Shown: positions 27,158-36,605, counted from the first letter of the stretch. The stretch: 45,718 nt of DNA from an uncultured Desulfovibrionaceae bacterium (GCA_944324045.1 CALUUT010000083.1:1-45718); one strand, 5' to 3'. Program-made: numbers and translations. Notes: a model not told the origin generated them from the letters alone.

Positions 27158-27922
27158 TCACGCAAGGCCGACGGCATGATAGAGCGCCTGCACTTCTTTT
27201 GCCGTCAACAGACGGCTTTGCCCCTTTTGCAGTTTTCCAAGCTGCAACGGGCCTACAGCAACACGTTTAAGCGACAAAATGGTCATGTCCAAATCCCGGC
27301 ACATCCGGCGTATCTGCCTGTTGACCCCTTGACGTAAGACCATTTCAAGCCATGTCGTCCGACCATCTCTGCGTAATACGGACGCCTGCACGGGCGCAAG
27401 CGTTTCCCCTTCGGCAAGGCGCATGCCGGACGACATGACGGTGAGCGCTTCCTCTGAAACCTTTCCGCGTATGGCGACGTGATATGTTTTTGGCAGATGC
27501 CAGCCCGGATGCGTCAATCTGTGTGTGAGCTTGCCGTCATCCGTCAGAATGAGCAGTCCTTCGGAAAAAAAATCCAGCCTTCCCACCGGGTATAGACGTT
27601 TATGTTTCAGTTCGCACGGAATCAGGTCAAGAACCGTCGAACGCCCCTGCGGATCGCGAACCGTTGAGACAACCTGAACGGGCTTGTTCAGGATAATATA
27701 GGTATGGGGAATATTCTGAGGGCCAGCCAAGACCGGCTTGCCGTCAAGCGTCACATGATCCTGATCGGGAATAAGCTTTGCGCCCATTTCCGCCCGAACG
27801 CCATTGACCATGATGCGTCCCTGAGCAATCATTTCGTCCGCGCTTCGGCGCGAACATACGCCGGCCTGGGCCAGAAACTTGTTGAGTCGAACTTCGGGTA
27901 GAGAATTTTTTTCCTGCGTCAT
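27158..27922 (-). CDS. rluB: 23S rRNA pseudouridine synthase of the RluB/RsuA family
   Basis: RsuA-family enzymes isomerise single uridines; RluB modifies position 2605 of 23S rRNA. The 254-residue protein has an N-terminal S4 RNA-binding domain (RLNKFLAQAGVCSRRSADEMI, split here for length, about 12-70), YIILNKPVQVVST and the catalytic Asp in the motif YPVGRLDFFSEGLLIL. VLRQGVNRQIRRMC is the family C-terminal signature. The first ATG at 27922 is used. RluB versus RluE/RsuA is judged by the presence of S4 and overall resemblance. It stands alone, divergent from msbA. Confidence 0.9.
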   Translation of the reverse strand: MTQEKNSLPEVRLNKFLAQAGVCSRRSADEMIAQGRIMVNGVRAEMGAKLIPDQDHVTLDGKPVLAGPQNIPHTYIILNKPVQVVSTVRDPQGRSTVLDLIPCELKHKRLYPVGRLDFFSEGLLILTDDGKLTHRLTHPGWHLPKTYHVAIRGKVSEEALTVMSSGMRLAEGETLAPVQASVLRRDGRTTWLEMVLRQGVNRQIRRMCRDLDMTILSLKRVAVGPLQLGKLQKGQSRLLTAKEVQALYHAVGLA

Positions 27923-28101
27923 TATGTATAATCCCTGAAAAAGGCAGGCCGCCTATGTTTTGTAGCAGTTCGCAGAAAAATAAACAAAAAAACAAACAAT
28001 CAAGGCCGGACGGAACGCCGCTTTAAAAACTAGCGCCTTTTGCCTTTTTCTGGCATTGTCATGCCGCATTTTTTCTATAACCAAAAGCTCAAGGGAGCAA
28101 C

Positions 28102-29877
28102 ATGAGGCTAAAGCTCTTTTCCTCTGGAATATCCTATAAGCAAAGCCTGAACCTTATGGCTAGGATGATCCGGTATTTTGCGCCATATAAATTCAGGATT
28201 ATTCTGGCAATGTTTTGTATGTTGATTGTCGCGGGAGCCACAGGCGGCTCGGCGTATCTGGTCAAGTCAGCAATGGACGACATTTTTATTCGAAAAGATC
28301 TTTGGGCCTTGTCTATTATTCCCTTGATCTATGTCGGACTTGATTTTGTCAAAGGAGTAGCCCGCTTTATGCAAAACTACATGATGCAATACAGCGGGCT
28401 TTGCGTCCTTGAAACCATACGTGATCAGCTTTATGACAGAATAATCCGTCTTCCTGTCCGTTTTTACGAAGACAACCAGGTTGGAATGCTTATGTCCAGA
28501 ATCATCAATGACGTCACGATGATCAGGAACAGCATGCCGTCTTTGGTCATGATGGTCAGGGAAACATTTACTTTGCTGGGATTGATGGTCGTCGTTTTTT
28601 ATCAAAATGCGGAGTTGGCCTTTTGGGCTATTTTTGTCCTCCCCATTGGCCTGTTTCCCTTTATTTATATTGGAAAAAAATTACGGAAACTCGGACGGCG
28701 CAGTCAAGGAAAAATAGCGGATATTTCTGTATTTTTACAGGAAATTTTCAGCGGCATCCGGGTAGTCAAAGCCTTTGCGACAGAAAAAGAGGAGACCGCC
28801 CGTTTTGCGGAAGAAAACGAACGACTGGTAAAAATATCTTTAAAACAAACAATTTATAATGAATTATCTTCTCCTGTAATGGAATTTGTCGGCGCTGTGG
28901 GCATTGGTTTTGTTTTGTGGTATGGCGGCAAACAGGTTATAGACGGCAATGCGACTCCAGGCACTTTTTTTTCATTTGTCGCCGCACTGGCCATGATGTA
29001 TGATCCTGTAAAAAAAATTACCGGTGCAAATAATGAGGTGCAACGCGCTTTGGCTGGTGCGGAGCGCGTTTTTGAAATCCTGGACTCAGAGGAAATTTTT
29101 GAGCAGAGCGAAGGTTCTGTCGTCTTCAATGAACCCTTTGAAAGTCTGGTTTTTGAAAACGTCACCTTTTCTTATAATGACAGCCATATTGCTCTTGACA
29201 GCGTCAATCTTACCGTTCGTGCCGGGGAACGTATTGCGATAGTTGGGCCATCAGGTGCGGGGAAAAGCACCTTCGTCAATCTTATTCCGCGTTTTTATGA
29301 TGTTCAGTCCGGCCGAATTCTGTTAAACGGCCGGGATTTGCAGGAATATACGCTTGCGAGTCTGCGGCGTTCTGTGGCGCTTGTTTCGCAAGATACTTTT
29401 TTGTTTAATATTACTGTACGGGATAATATTGCCTATGGCGATAAGGAAAGTTCGGATGACTCCGTGTTTGATGCCGCAAAAAAAGCCTTTGCACACGAAT
29501 TCATACTTGATCTTCCGGAAGGGTATGCAACGGTGATAGGGGAGAGGGGAGTCAAAATATCCGGCGGACAAAAGCAACGCCTTGCCATTGCCCGGGCAAT
29601 TCATAAAAACTCTCCGTTGCTTATTCTTGATGAAGCCACCAGCGCATTGGATTCTGAGGCTGAGCGTATCGTGCAGCTTGCTCTTGAAAATCTGATGCTG
29701 AATAAAACCAGTATTGTTATTGCGCACAGGCTTTCAACAATATTAAATGCGGATAGAATTCTTGTGATGGATAAAGGAAAAATCGTTGCTGAAGGACGCC
29801 ATGAAGAACTATTGCAAACTTCAGCGCTCTATTCCAAGCTGTATAAATTGCAATTCTTAGCAAATGAAACGGAATAA
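28102..29877 (+). CDS. msbA: Lipid A export ATP-binding/permease protein MsbA
   Basis: MsbA flips lipid A-core across the inner membrane. The 591-residue half transporter has six TM helices (about 30-310) and a nucleotide-binding domain from about 350. That domain contains Walker A GPSGAGKST, the Q-loop VALVSQDTFLFN, the signature ISGGQKQRLAIARAI, Walker B LLILDEATSALDSEA and the H-loop VIAHRLST. Length and order are standard for the MsbA family; other lipid exporters of the same family cannot be excluded, but the next two genes are lipid acyltransferases, which supports MsbA. The ATG follows AAGGGAGCAAC. Confidence 0.92.
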   Translation: MRLKLFSSGISYKQSLNLMARMIRYFAPYKFRIILAMFCMLIVAGATGGSAYLVKSAMDDIFIRKDLWALSIIPLIYVGLDFVKGVARFMQNYMMQYSGLCVLETIRDQLYDRIIRLPVRFYEDNQVGMLMSRIINDVTMIRNSMPSLVMMVRETFTLLGLMVVVFYQNAELAFWAIFVLPIGLFPFIYIGKKLRKLGRRSQGKIADISVFLQEIFSGIRVVKAFATEKEETARFAEENERLVKISLKQTIYNELSSPVMEFVGAVGIGFVLWYGGKQVIDGNATPGTFFSFVAALAMMYDPVKKITGANNEVQRALAGAERVFEILDSEEIFEQSEGSVVFNEPFESLVFENVTFSYNDSHIALDSVNLTVRAGERIAIVGPSGAGKSTFVNLIPRFYDVQSGRILLNGRDLQEYTLASLRRSVALVSQDTFLFNITVRDNIAYGDKESSDDSVFDAAKKAFAHEFILDLPEGYATVIGERGVKISGGQKQRLAIARAIHKNSPLLILDEATSALDSEAERIVQLALENLMLNKTSIVIAHRLSTILNADRILVMDKGKIVAEGRHEELLQTSALYSKLYKLQFLANETE

Positions 29878-29881
29878 CGCC

Positions 29882-30529
29882 ATGCCTTCCAAACCTTCGT
29901 TGTCCTCGCCGCTGCTGTCCTGGCTGACATACCTTGTTTACAAGGCATGGTGTTCTACCTTGCGTTTTTCATTTGAAAACCAGGAAGAATTATTCACAAT
30001 ATGGAATGGTGGAAGTCCATTTATACTTGCCTTGTGGCATGATGAACTTTTTCCCTCCATATATGTGCCGCAATATCTGGATGAATTCAAACTCATGACT
30101 GTTGCGAGTCAAAGCAAAGATGGAGAACTTATTACTTCTATCCTTCACCGCTTGGGATATATTGTGGCGCGCGGTTCAAGTTCGAGAGGGGGCCTTCATG
30201 CGCTTTTGGGCATGGCCCGGACGATGCGGAAAGAAAAAATCTGTCCCGCGATAACTGTGGATGGTCCCAAGGGACCAAGGCACAAAGTAAAGGACGGCAT
30301 CTTTTTTTTGGCGCATAAGGCGCAAGCTCCGATTATCCCCATGCGATGCAGATTGTCGCGAGCCAAAATTTTCCATAAATCATGGGATCGGTTTCAATTG
30401 CCGCTTCCTTTTTCAAAAGTCCATGTCCGTTTCGGCGCTCCCATTTTTGCCGTTACGGAAAAAATAGATGAAAATTTTCTGATGCAGGCGCGCTCCGAGC
30501 TTGAAGATGCGCTGAATCTTCCATTTTAA
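29882..30529 (+). CDS. DUF374 lysophospholipid acyltransferase family protein
   Basis: The 215-residue protein belongs to the DUF374 branch of the LPLAT superfamily. It shows ILALWHDELFPS with the H-x-x-x-x-E/D-type catalytic pair, SQSKDGELITSILHRLGY, ARGSSSRGGLHAL and VDGPKGPRHKVKDGI, the hallmark glycine-rich block. One hydrophobic stretch near residues 10-25 may tie it to the inner membrane. It overlaps or follows msbA directly: an in-frame ATG at 29864 lies inside msbA, while the one at 29882 has GGA at usable spacing. Position between msbA and an LpxL-like gene suggests acylation of lipid A, possibly in place of a missing acyltransferase; the exact substrate is unknown. Confidence 0.86.
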   Translation: MPSKPSLSSPLLSWLTYLVYKAWCSTLRFSFENQEELFTIWNGGSPFILALWHDELFPSIYVPQYLDEFKLMTVASQSKDGELITSILHRLGYIVARGSSSRGGLHALLGMARTMRKEKICPAITVDGPKGPRHKVKDGIFFLAHKAQAPIIPMRCRLSRAKIFHKSWDRFQLPLPFSKVHVRFGAPIFAVTEKIDENFLMQARSELEDALNLPF

Positions 30530-30544
30530 CCAAACTTTTTGCGC

Positions 30545-31453
30545 ATGGTACGAAAAATAGTTCTGTCTATTGAAAAATTTTTACAAAATAGGGATTTTGA
30601 CGGCATCGCCGCCATGGGAGACCGGTTGGGGATGCTCATGTGGCGGTTTTTACCCAAAAGAAGGCGAATGGCCACTGCCGCCATAAAAAAACATCTCGAA
30701 GTTTCTGAACAAGAAGCGAGTAGGATTGCCCGCGAAAGCTTTCGCCACAATGCGCGTTCTTTTTTGGAATTGACGCTGGTGCCCGCCATGGACGAGCGCT
30801 TTTTGTCGGACAGGCTTATTATTGATGATCCCGAACACTGGAAAGCCGTGTTGGCGGAAAAAACGCCAGCCGTTATCACAACCGCGCATCTTGGCGCATG
30901 GGAACTTTTGGCGGGATTATTTGGCTTGTTTTTTCCGCCGGATTACCCGCGTTTGATCATCGTTCGGCGCAACAAAAATCCGCTTTTGAATGAGCGAATT
31001 TTTGCGCTTCGCGGAGCCAAGGGCGCCACAATTCTTTCCCACCGTAATGTATCCGCAGCTATCCTTACTGCCTTGAAAAGCGGAGGAGTGGCTTCATTTC
31101 TTGTGGATCATAACTGCAACCGCCGCGATGCCTTGTTCCTTCCTTTTTTGCAGGATATCGCCGCGGTGAATATGGGACCGGCTCTTTTAACTGTGCGCTC
31201 GCGCGTTCCCACCTTTTCCATATTTCTTGTCAGAGAAGGCGAGAAATATCGGATGCTGACAGAACCTTGGCTTCGGCCGGCCGATTTGTCAGGCTCCATT
31301 CATGAGCGGGTCGAACAGGTTGCCAAAAACTATACCGCATCTGTTGAAAAATACGTTCGCAGGTATCCGGAACAATGGTTTTGGATGCATAATCGGTGGA
31401 AAACCAGACCTGAAGATCCTGAAGTTACAGCTTCTCACGCGGATTGCCATTGA
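30545..31453 (+). CDS. LpxL/HtrB-family lipid A acyltransferase
   Basis: LpxL/LpxM enzymes add secondary acyl chains to Kdo2-lipid IVA on the inner-membrane face. The 302-residue protein has the catalytic H-x4-E motif in TTAHLGAWELLAG, IVRRNKNPLLNE, FLVDHNCNRRDALFLPF and a C-terminal PEQWFWMHNRWKTRPED, which is the usual W-x-H-x-R/K-W end. The typical N-terminal TM helix is weak or missing. ATG at 30545 is chosen over an in-frame TTG at 30539; neither has a good ribosome-binding site, so translation may depend on coupling with the upstream gene 15 bases away. Confidence 0.88.
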   Translation: MVRKIVLSIEKFLQNRDFDGIAAMGDRLGMLMWRFLPKRRRMATAAIKKHLEVSEQEASRIARESFRHNARSFLELTLVPAMDERFLSDRLIIDDPEHWKAVLAEKTPAVITTAHLGAWELLAGLFGLFFPPDYPRLIIVRRNKNPLLNERIFALRGAKGATILSHRNVSAAILTALKSGGVASFLVDHNCNRRDALFLPFLQDIAAVNMGPALLTVRSRVPTFSIFLVREGEKYRMLTEPWLRPADLSGSIHERVEQVAKNYTASVEKYVRRYPEQWFWMHNRWKTRPEDPEVTASHADCH

Positions 31454-31666
31454 ATGTATTTCATATATGCCGTGTGAAAAGGGGAAAGGTTGTCAGTTTA
31501 ATTGGGGATGAATAGATTTTTGTTGTTGTTTGTTTTTTATCTGAAGTGAAAGTTAACATAATTTACATTATGAGACAAATATATATACAAACCTTATACA
31601 AATCTATTTATAAATCTATACATTTTTCACGTCACCTATGCAACTTCTATTTTTATACTATGCAAA

Positions 31667-32191
31667 TCAATTAATTTTTTCTTTAGTATTTCGTTGATTG
31701 ACTTCATCAGCCGTGGCATCAACATCCAGCGTGCCTTGATTTTTTTCTGCCTGTTTTTTCTCTAAAGATAAATTTTCATCTGAAACTGAAGCTGTTGCTT
31801 GGGCTTTCGGCGTTTCTGGCGCTTGCTGATCATCTATCTGTTCGCTTTGCGCACGGACATCAATCTTTTTTTCCTCAATGCCATCATCAGTATCTGTTTT
31901 TCCAGTTATTTCATCTACGTTTTCAGCCGTGACATCAATGGCATTTTTTTGTTTTAAAAAAGCATCACGACAATCATAACTGCAAAAATAATACACCGTA
32001 TCATTTTCACGAACAGTCAGGGCATTCTCCTTGGACACATATGTGCCGCATATGGGGTCTTTCGCCAGATCACCTGCTTTGGCCCGCGCCTTATCGACAT
32101 TGGCCTTTGCTGATTCCTTACGCCGTTTATCATTTACAAACATTCGGTATAAAATATATGCGGCCAAAATAAGTATGATAATTTTCCACAT
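31667..32191 (-). CDS. Membrane-anchored YHS/TRASH-like metal-binding domain protein
   Basis: The 174-residue product has an N-terminal TM helix (about 3-19), a basic linker and a YHS-type domain (about 44-82) with Cys48, Cys70 and Cys74 in DPICGTYVS and YYFCSYDCRDAF, a pattern linked to copper or other heavy metals. The last 90 residues form an acidic, Ala/Glu/Thr-rich tail with no fold apparent. The ATG at 32191 has AAGGAA eight bases upstream. It lies 13 bases behind folK, so the two are co-transcribed, though no functional tie is obvious. Orientation of the domain is probably cytoplasmic, judged from the basic linker. Confidence 0.8.
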   Translation of the reverse strand: MWKIIILILAAYILYRMFVNDKRRKESAKANVDKARAKAGDLAKDPICGTYVSKENALTVRENDTVYYFCSYDCRDAFLKQKNAIDVTAENVDEITGKTDTDDGIEEKKIDVRAQSEQIDDQQAPETPKAQATASVSDENLSLEKKQAEKNQGTLDVDATADEVNQRNTKEKIN

Positions 32192-32204
32192 GATATAGTT
32201 CCTT

Positions 32205-32723
32205 TTAGGCGGTTTGCCATATTTGCTTATTTTTAATGGTATAATCAAGTGCAGCCAGCAAGCCGGAAATTGAACGCCCATCCGGCATGGCCGTCCCTGG
32301 CAACAAAACCTCAAGAAGCGGGACAAGCACAAAAGCCCTGCTATGCATTCGAGGATGCGGAATAATCAATTCGGGCGTTTGCATGACCAAATTATCAAAA
32401 AGCAGAAGATCAAGGTCTATTGTACGCGGCAGATATGCCGCAGAATTTCGTTGTACATGAGGACGCACTCGCCCCTGCTCATTTTCAATTCTCTGCAAAG
32501 AGAGTAAGAGATATTCCGGGTTGCTTTCCCGACAGGATATTCGAAGCGCCTTATTGTAAAACCAGGTCGTTCCTTTAGGACAACCCTGTGGTTCCGTTAT
32601 ATATGTGCTTGAAACAGCCTCGATAGTCACATCCGGGATTTCCGTCATGCGCTTCAAAGCCGCCTCAAGCTGCTTGGGAGGTTCTCCAAGGTTGCTTCCC
32701 ATGGAAATATACGCGGTGGGCAT
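32205..32723 (-). CDS. folK: 2-amino-4-hydroxy-6-hydroxymethyldihydropteridine diphosphokinase
   Basis: HPPK transfers pyrophosphate from ATP to the pterin, giving the substrate of FolP in folate synthesis. The 172-residue protein begins AYISMGSNLGEPPKQLEAA and has YITEPQGC, FYNKALRI, the metal-binding RTIDLDLLLFD and IIPHPRMHSRAFVLVPL, all family landmarks. The ATG at 32723 fits the family start, although the frame is open 52 codons further. xerD is divergent, with a short shared promoter region. Confidence 0.95.
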   Translation of the reverse strand: MPTAYISMGSNLGEPPKQLEAALKRMTEIPDVTIEAVSSTYITEPQGCPKGTTWFYNKALRISCRESNPEYLLLSLQRIENEQGRVRPHVQRNSAAYLPRTIDLDLLLFDNLVMQTPELIIPHPRMHSRAFVLVPLLEVLLPGTAMPDGRSISGLLAALDYTIKNKQIWQTA

Positions 32724-32859
32724 GACAAAATCCAGCTTGTTGCAATAACATAAAAAAGGTATATGACATGTCCTGCTTTTGTAAGCTCTGTCCGGCAATT
32801 CTGTCAATTGCCGGAAAAAGATTTGTTTTTCCCGCTTGAGGAACGTCCGGCTCAAAGGT

Positions 32860-33813
32860 ATGATGCATTCCATGAGCATAAAAAAAATAGGAGCTGCGGT
32901 TGAGGACCACGAAAATGCGCCCCCGCTTTTGGATTATTTCATTGAATACCTTGTAACGGAAAAAGGACTTTCTGAAAATACTATTTCCGCTTATCGAACA
33001 GACCTTGCAGATTTTCTTTCTTTTCTTGCCATTCATGAAATTCCTCTTCAGGCGGCGGATGAGGATATACTTTTTGCATATCTTGCCGGGTTGAGGCAGA
33101 AAGGTCTTGGCAGTCGCAGTTTGGCGCGACATTTGTCCGCATTGCGGGGACTTTTTTCCTTTGGCCTTAAAGAAGGCTGTCTATCAGCCGACCCGGCGGC
33201 GTTTCTTGAAAATCCCAAACTTCCAAAACTTCTCCCTGATGTTTTAAGCATTCAAGAGATTTCCGATATTTTAAATCAACCCAACCTCTCAACAAAACTC
33301 GGATTCAGAGACAGGGTCATGCTGGAAGTCCTGTATGCTGCGGGGCTTAGAGTATCAGAGCTTTGCGGCCTGGAAGTTCTGGATTTCGACATGCATGCCG
33401 GCATATTGAAAATATTTGGCAAAGGCTCAAAGGAACGTCTTGTTCCTGTCCATTCGGCTGCCGGCGAATTTTTATCTCAATATTTAAATGTATGGCGCCC
33501 TCTTTTTGAGCCGAAGGAAAAATACATGTTTCTTAATCGTTCAGGAAAGGGGCTAAGCCGCCAGGCCGTCTGGAAACTGGTGCAGAAATACGCAGTCTCC
33601 GCGGGAATTCATAAAGCCATTTCTCCCCATAGCTTTCGGCATTCCTTTGCCACGCATCTTCTGGAAGGCGGCGCTGATTTGCGTGTCGTGCAGCTCCTGC
33701 TGGGTCATGCCGATATCAGCGCGACTGAGATATATACCCATGTGCAATCAGCGCGACTGGTATCCATCCACAAACAATTTCATCCACGCTCTCGTATGCA
33801 TACGGAAGTATGA
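32860..33813 (+). CDS. xerD: Tyrosine recombinase XerD
   Basis: XerD with XerC resolves chromosome dimers at dif under FtsK control. The roughly 317-residue protein has the N-terminal SAM-like core-binding domain (GLSENTISAYRTDLADFL) and the catalytic domain with Arg164 in AAGLRVSELCGL, Lys in FGKGSKERLVPV, HSFRHSFATHLLEGG, LLGHADISATEIYTH and the Tyr nucleophile near 292. Three ATGs occur at 32860, 32863 and 32872; AAAGG just upstream fits the first two poorly, so the start is uncertain by a few codons. The stop overlaps a possible ATG of the next gene. XerD rather than XerC is judged from general resemblance. Confidence 0.9.
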   Translation: MMHSMSIKKIGAAVEDHENAPPLLDYFIEYLVTEKGLSENTISAYRTDLADFLSFLAIHEIPLQAADEDILFAYLAGLRQKGLGSRSLARHLSALRGLFSFGLKEGCLSADPAAFLENPKLPKLLPDVLSIQEISDILNQPNLSTKLGFRDRVMLEVLYAAGLRVSELCGLEVLDFDMHAGILKIFGKGSKERLVPVHSAAGEFLSQYLNVWRPLFEPKEKYMFLNRSGKGLSRQAVWKLVQKYAVSAGIHKAISPHSFRHSFATHLLEGGADLRVVQLLLGHADISATEIYTHVQSARLVSIHKQFHPRSRMHTEV

Positions 33814-33821
33814 GGATTTTC

Positions 33822-36530
33822 ATGCCTGATAAAAACAAGTCATCTTTACTGATACCGGCTACTACTGTCGTCACAGCACACTCAAATGCGGATTTTGACG
33901 CGCTTGCTTCCATTATAGCTGCTGGAAAGCTGTATCCTGACGCCCTGCTTATCTTTCCGGGAACACAGGAACGCGCTATACAAAATTTATTTTTGGAACA
34001 TGCATCTCTTAACTTTTCCATTCGCATGCCGCGTGAAATTGACATGAAAAGCGTCCGAAAGCTGGTCGTGGTGGACACAAGGCAACGCTCGCGTATTCCG
34101 CACATGCGCCCGGCTTTGGATAATGAAGGGTTGGAAATTCATGTGTATGATCATCATCCGGATACATCCGACGATCTCCCGGCTCAAAAAAAGGTGGTAA
34201 AGACCTGGGGCGCCACCACAAGCATTCTTGTCCATGAGATAAAAGAACGCGCCCTCTCCGTGACGCCTGATGAAGCAACCATGCTGGGACTGGGAATTTA
34301 TGAGGATACGGGTTCTTTCACGTTCCCCTCCACTACTCCGCATGATTATGAGGCTGCCGCATGGTTGCATGCAAAAGGAATGAATCTCACTATTATTTCT
34401 GAACTTGTAAGCCGCGATATGACGCCGGAGCAGGTCGCCGCCTTGCATACTCTGCTTGAGTCTGCTCAGACGCATGATATCAAAGGCATTCCCGTGATTA
34501 TTACCGAAGCTTCCATGGAGAGTTTTTTGGGAGACTTCTCCCTTGTTGTGCAAAAGGTAATGGAAATGACCCAGGCAAAAGCCATTTTTGCTTTGGCCAA
34601 TATGGCGGACAAGGTGCAGATTGTGGCTCGCAGCCGTATTCCAGAGGTGGATGTGGGAAAGGTGTGCGCTTTTTACGGCGGCGGCGGTCATGCCATGGCG
34701 GCGTCCGCTTCCGTCAAGGATCAAACCATGGCGCAAATCAAGGATGGTTTGTTCGCACTGCTCTACTCTTCTATTGTGCCGGATATGACGGTACGGCAAC
34801 TCATGTCGCTCCCTGTCGTAAGCATTCCTGAAGACAGGTCCGTCAAAGACGCCAGCGAGACCATGGCGCGATACGGGCTTAAGGCCATTCCGGTCACGCA
34901 GCCTGGCACCCTTCATTGCGTGGGGCTGCTTGAATATCAACTCGCGGCAAGAGCCATCAGCCATGGTCTTGGGGACATGCCGGTATCAGAATATATGCAC
35001 CGGAAAGTTTTGACTGTAACCCCGGACAGCACGTTATACCCTGTTACCGAAATTATTTTGGGGGAACGACAGCGACTCATTCCCGTCGTCGAGAAAGGAA
35101 ATATCGTAGGGGTGATCACGCGAACCGACCTTATCAACACGCTTGTCGAAGAACCGGCGCGAATTCCGGAAAAGCTTACGACTGACACACGCCGCTATCG
35201 CAATATTGGAACGCTTATGGAAGAACGTTTGCCGGAGCGGACACTGCGCTATCTGCGCGCCGCGGGAAAATATGGCGATAGGATGAACGTGAATGTCTAT
35301 GCGGTTGGAGGGTTTGTACGGGATATCCTTATGAATCGTCCCAATCTTGACCTGGATTTGGTGGTTGAAAGCGATGGCGTTGACTTTGCCGCCGGGCTTG
35401 CGCAAGAGCTTGGCGGACGCATTCGTCCCCACTATGCTTTTAAAACAGCGCTGCTCATGGTCCCTGAAGAAAACGGCAAAGAACAACGCATAGACATAGC
35501 GACAGCGCGTCTTGAATATTATGATCATCCGGCTGCGCTGCCCACTGTGGAATTATCTTCCATAAAAATGGATTTGTACCGGCGCGATTTTACAATCAAC
35601 GCAGTGGCTGTTCAGCTTAATGAAAAGCACTTTGGCCGCCTGCTCGACTTTTTCGGTGCGTTGCGAGATTTGAAAGATCATACAATCAGGGTTCTTCACT
35701 CCTTGAGCTTTGTTGAAGACCCAACCAGAATATTGCGCGCCATTCGTTTCGAGCAACGGTTTAACTTTCAGCTTGGGAACCAGACGGAGCGTCTTATCAA
35801 AAATGCCATGCACCTGAATTTGATACAAAAAGTATCGGACGCAAGAATTATGCATGAGTTTAAAAACGTGCTTCAGGAAGGCAAAGCCGTATCATGTTTG
35901 GAACGTATGGAATCCTTTGATATTCTTAAGGCCATTCATCCTGTCCTGAAGCTGACTCCCAAGAAAAAAGAGTTGCTGCATGAGACGCAGAAAGTTATTG
36001 ACTGGTATAAACTGCTGTATCTTTCTCCAGAGCCTGAAGTCTGGCAAATATATTTGCTTTGCCTGTGCCTGCACGCAAAATATCCGGATGTTTCAAGCGT
36101 CGCTCATCGGCTTGGACTTACGCCGAACATACGCCATGATTTTTTGACCATGCGGGAACAACTGCGCAACGCGAGCAAGGAGCTTAAAATTCTGCTTGAA
36201 AAAAAATTAAGCAGAAGCGCTTTGTATGCGCTTTTGGCGCCCATTCCGCTGGAAGGCATACTCTATATGATGGCAAAAGCGGAAAACGAAGAGGCCCGCA
36301 AGGCAATTTCTTTATATCTTACCAAACTGAAGGACATGAAGCCCGATATATCCGGTCTTGATCTTATGGCGCTGGGCGCTGCTCCGGGGCCGCTTTTTGG
36401 CGAAACTCTGCGGAAAGTTCTGGATGCCAAGCTTGATGAGGTCGCCCAGACCCGTACCGCTCAGCTCAGCCTTGCCGCGAGTCTTTTACACGAACAGGGC
36501 GATGCTAAAACATCTTCCGATGAAGATTAG
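33822..36530 (+). CDS. DHH-phosphoesterase / CBS / tRNA nucleotidyltransferase fusion protein
   Basis: The 902-residue protein joins three modules. First is a DHH-DHHA1 phosphoesterase (about 15-310) with NADFDALAS, Asp110-His111-His112 in VYDHHPD and FYGGGGHAMAAS. Second are two CBS motifs (about 320-450; VRQLMSLPVVSIPEDRS and VSEYMHRKVLTVTPDST). Third is a class II nucleotidyltransferase (from about 490) with AVGGFVRDILM, the catalytic DLDLDLV, RRDFTINAVA and DPTRILRAIRFEQRF. This layout is known from Aquifex and deltaproteobacteria as the A-adding or CCA-adding enzyme. The DHH part resembles NrnA-type nanoRNases. CBS pairs usually sense adenine nucleotides. GAGG six bases before 33822 decides the start over the ATG at 33810 that overlaps xerD. 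Confidence 0.9.
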   Translation: MPDKNKSSLLIPATTVVTAHSNADFDALASIIAAGKLYPDALLIFPGTQERAIQNLFLEHASLNFSIRMPREIDMKSVRKLVVVDTRQRSRIPHMRPALDNEGLEIHVYDHHPDTSDDLPAQKKVVKTWGATTSILVHEIKERALSVTPDEATMLGLGIYEDTGSFTFPSTTPHDYEAAAWLHAKGMNLTIISELVSRDMTPEQVAALHTLLESAQTHDIKGIPVIITEASMESFLGDFSLVVQKVMEMTQAKAIFALANMADKVQIVARSRIPEVDVGKVCAFYGGGGHAMAASASVKDQTMAQIKDGLFALLYSSIVPDMTVRQLMSLPVVSIPEDRSVKDASETMARYGLKAIPVTQPGTLHCVGLLEYQLAARAISHGLGDMPVSEYMHRKVLTVTPDSTLYPVTEIILGERQRLIPVVEKGNIVGVITRTDLINTLVEEPARIPEKLTTDTRRYRNIGTLMEERLPERTLRYLRAAGKYGDRMNVNVYAVGGFVRDILMNRPNLDLDLVVESDGVDFAAGLAQELGGRIRPHYAFKTALLMVPEENGKEQRIDIATARLEYYDHPAALPTVELSSIKMDLYRRDFTINAVAVQLNEKHFGRLLDFFGALRDLKDHTIRVLHSLSFVEDPTRILRAIRFEQRFNFQLGNQTERLIKNAMHLNLIQKVSDARIMHEFKNVLQEGKAVSCLERMESFDILKAIHPVLKLTPKKKELLHETQKVIDWYKLLYLSPEPEVWQIYLLCLCLHAKYPDVSSVAHRLGLTPNIRHDFLTMREQLRNASKELKILLEKKLSRSALYALLAPIPLEGILYMMAKAENEEARKAISLYLTKLKDMKPDISGLDLMALGAAPGPLFGETLRKVLDAKLDEVAQTRTAQLSLAASLLHEQGDAKTSSDED

Positions 36531-36605
36531 GATGATGATTTTTCATCCTTGCTCACTGTGTGGATAACATGTAGAAATGTACGAAGAACGTTTTCGAGGT
36601 GACGC

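Noticed and set aside
26989-27177. A 62-codon minus-strand frame overlapping the rluB end
   Set aside because: It covers the GC-rich hairpin segment, has no ribosome-binding site and overlaps a real gene.
33987-34964. A 325-codon minus-strand frame
   Set aside because: Antisense to the DHH/CBS part of the fusion gene; His/Arg-rich with no motifs.
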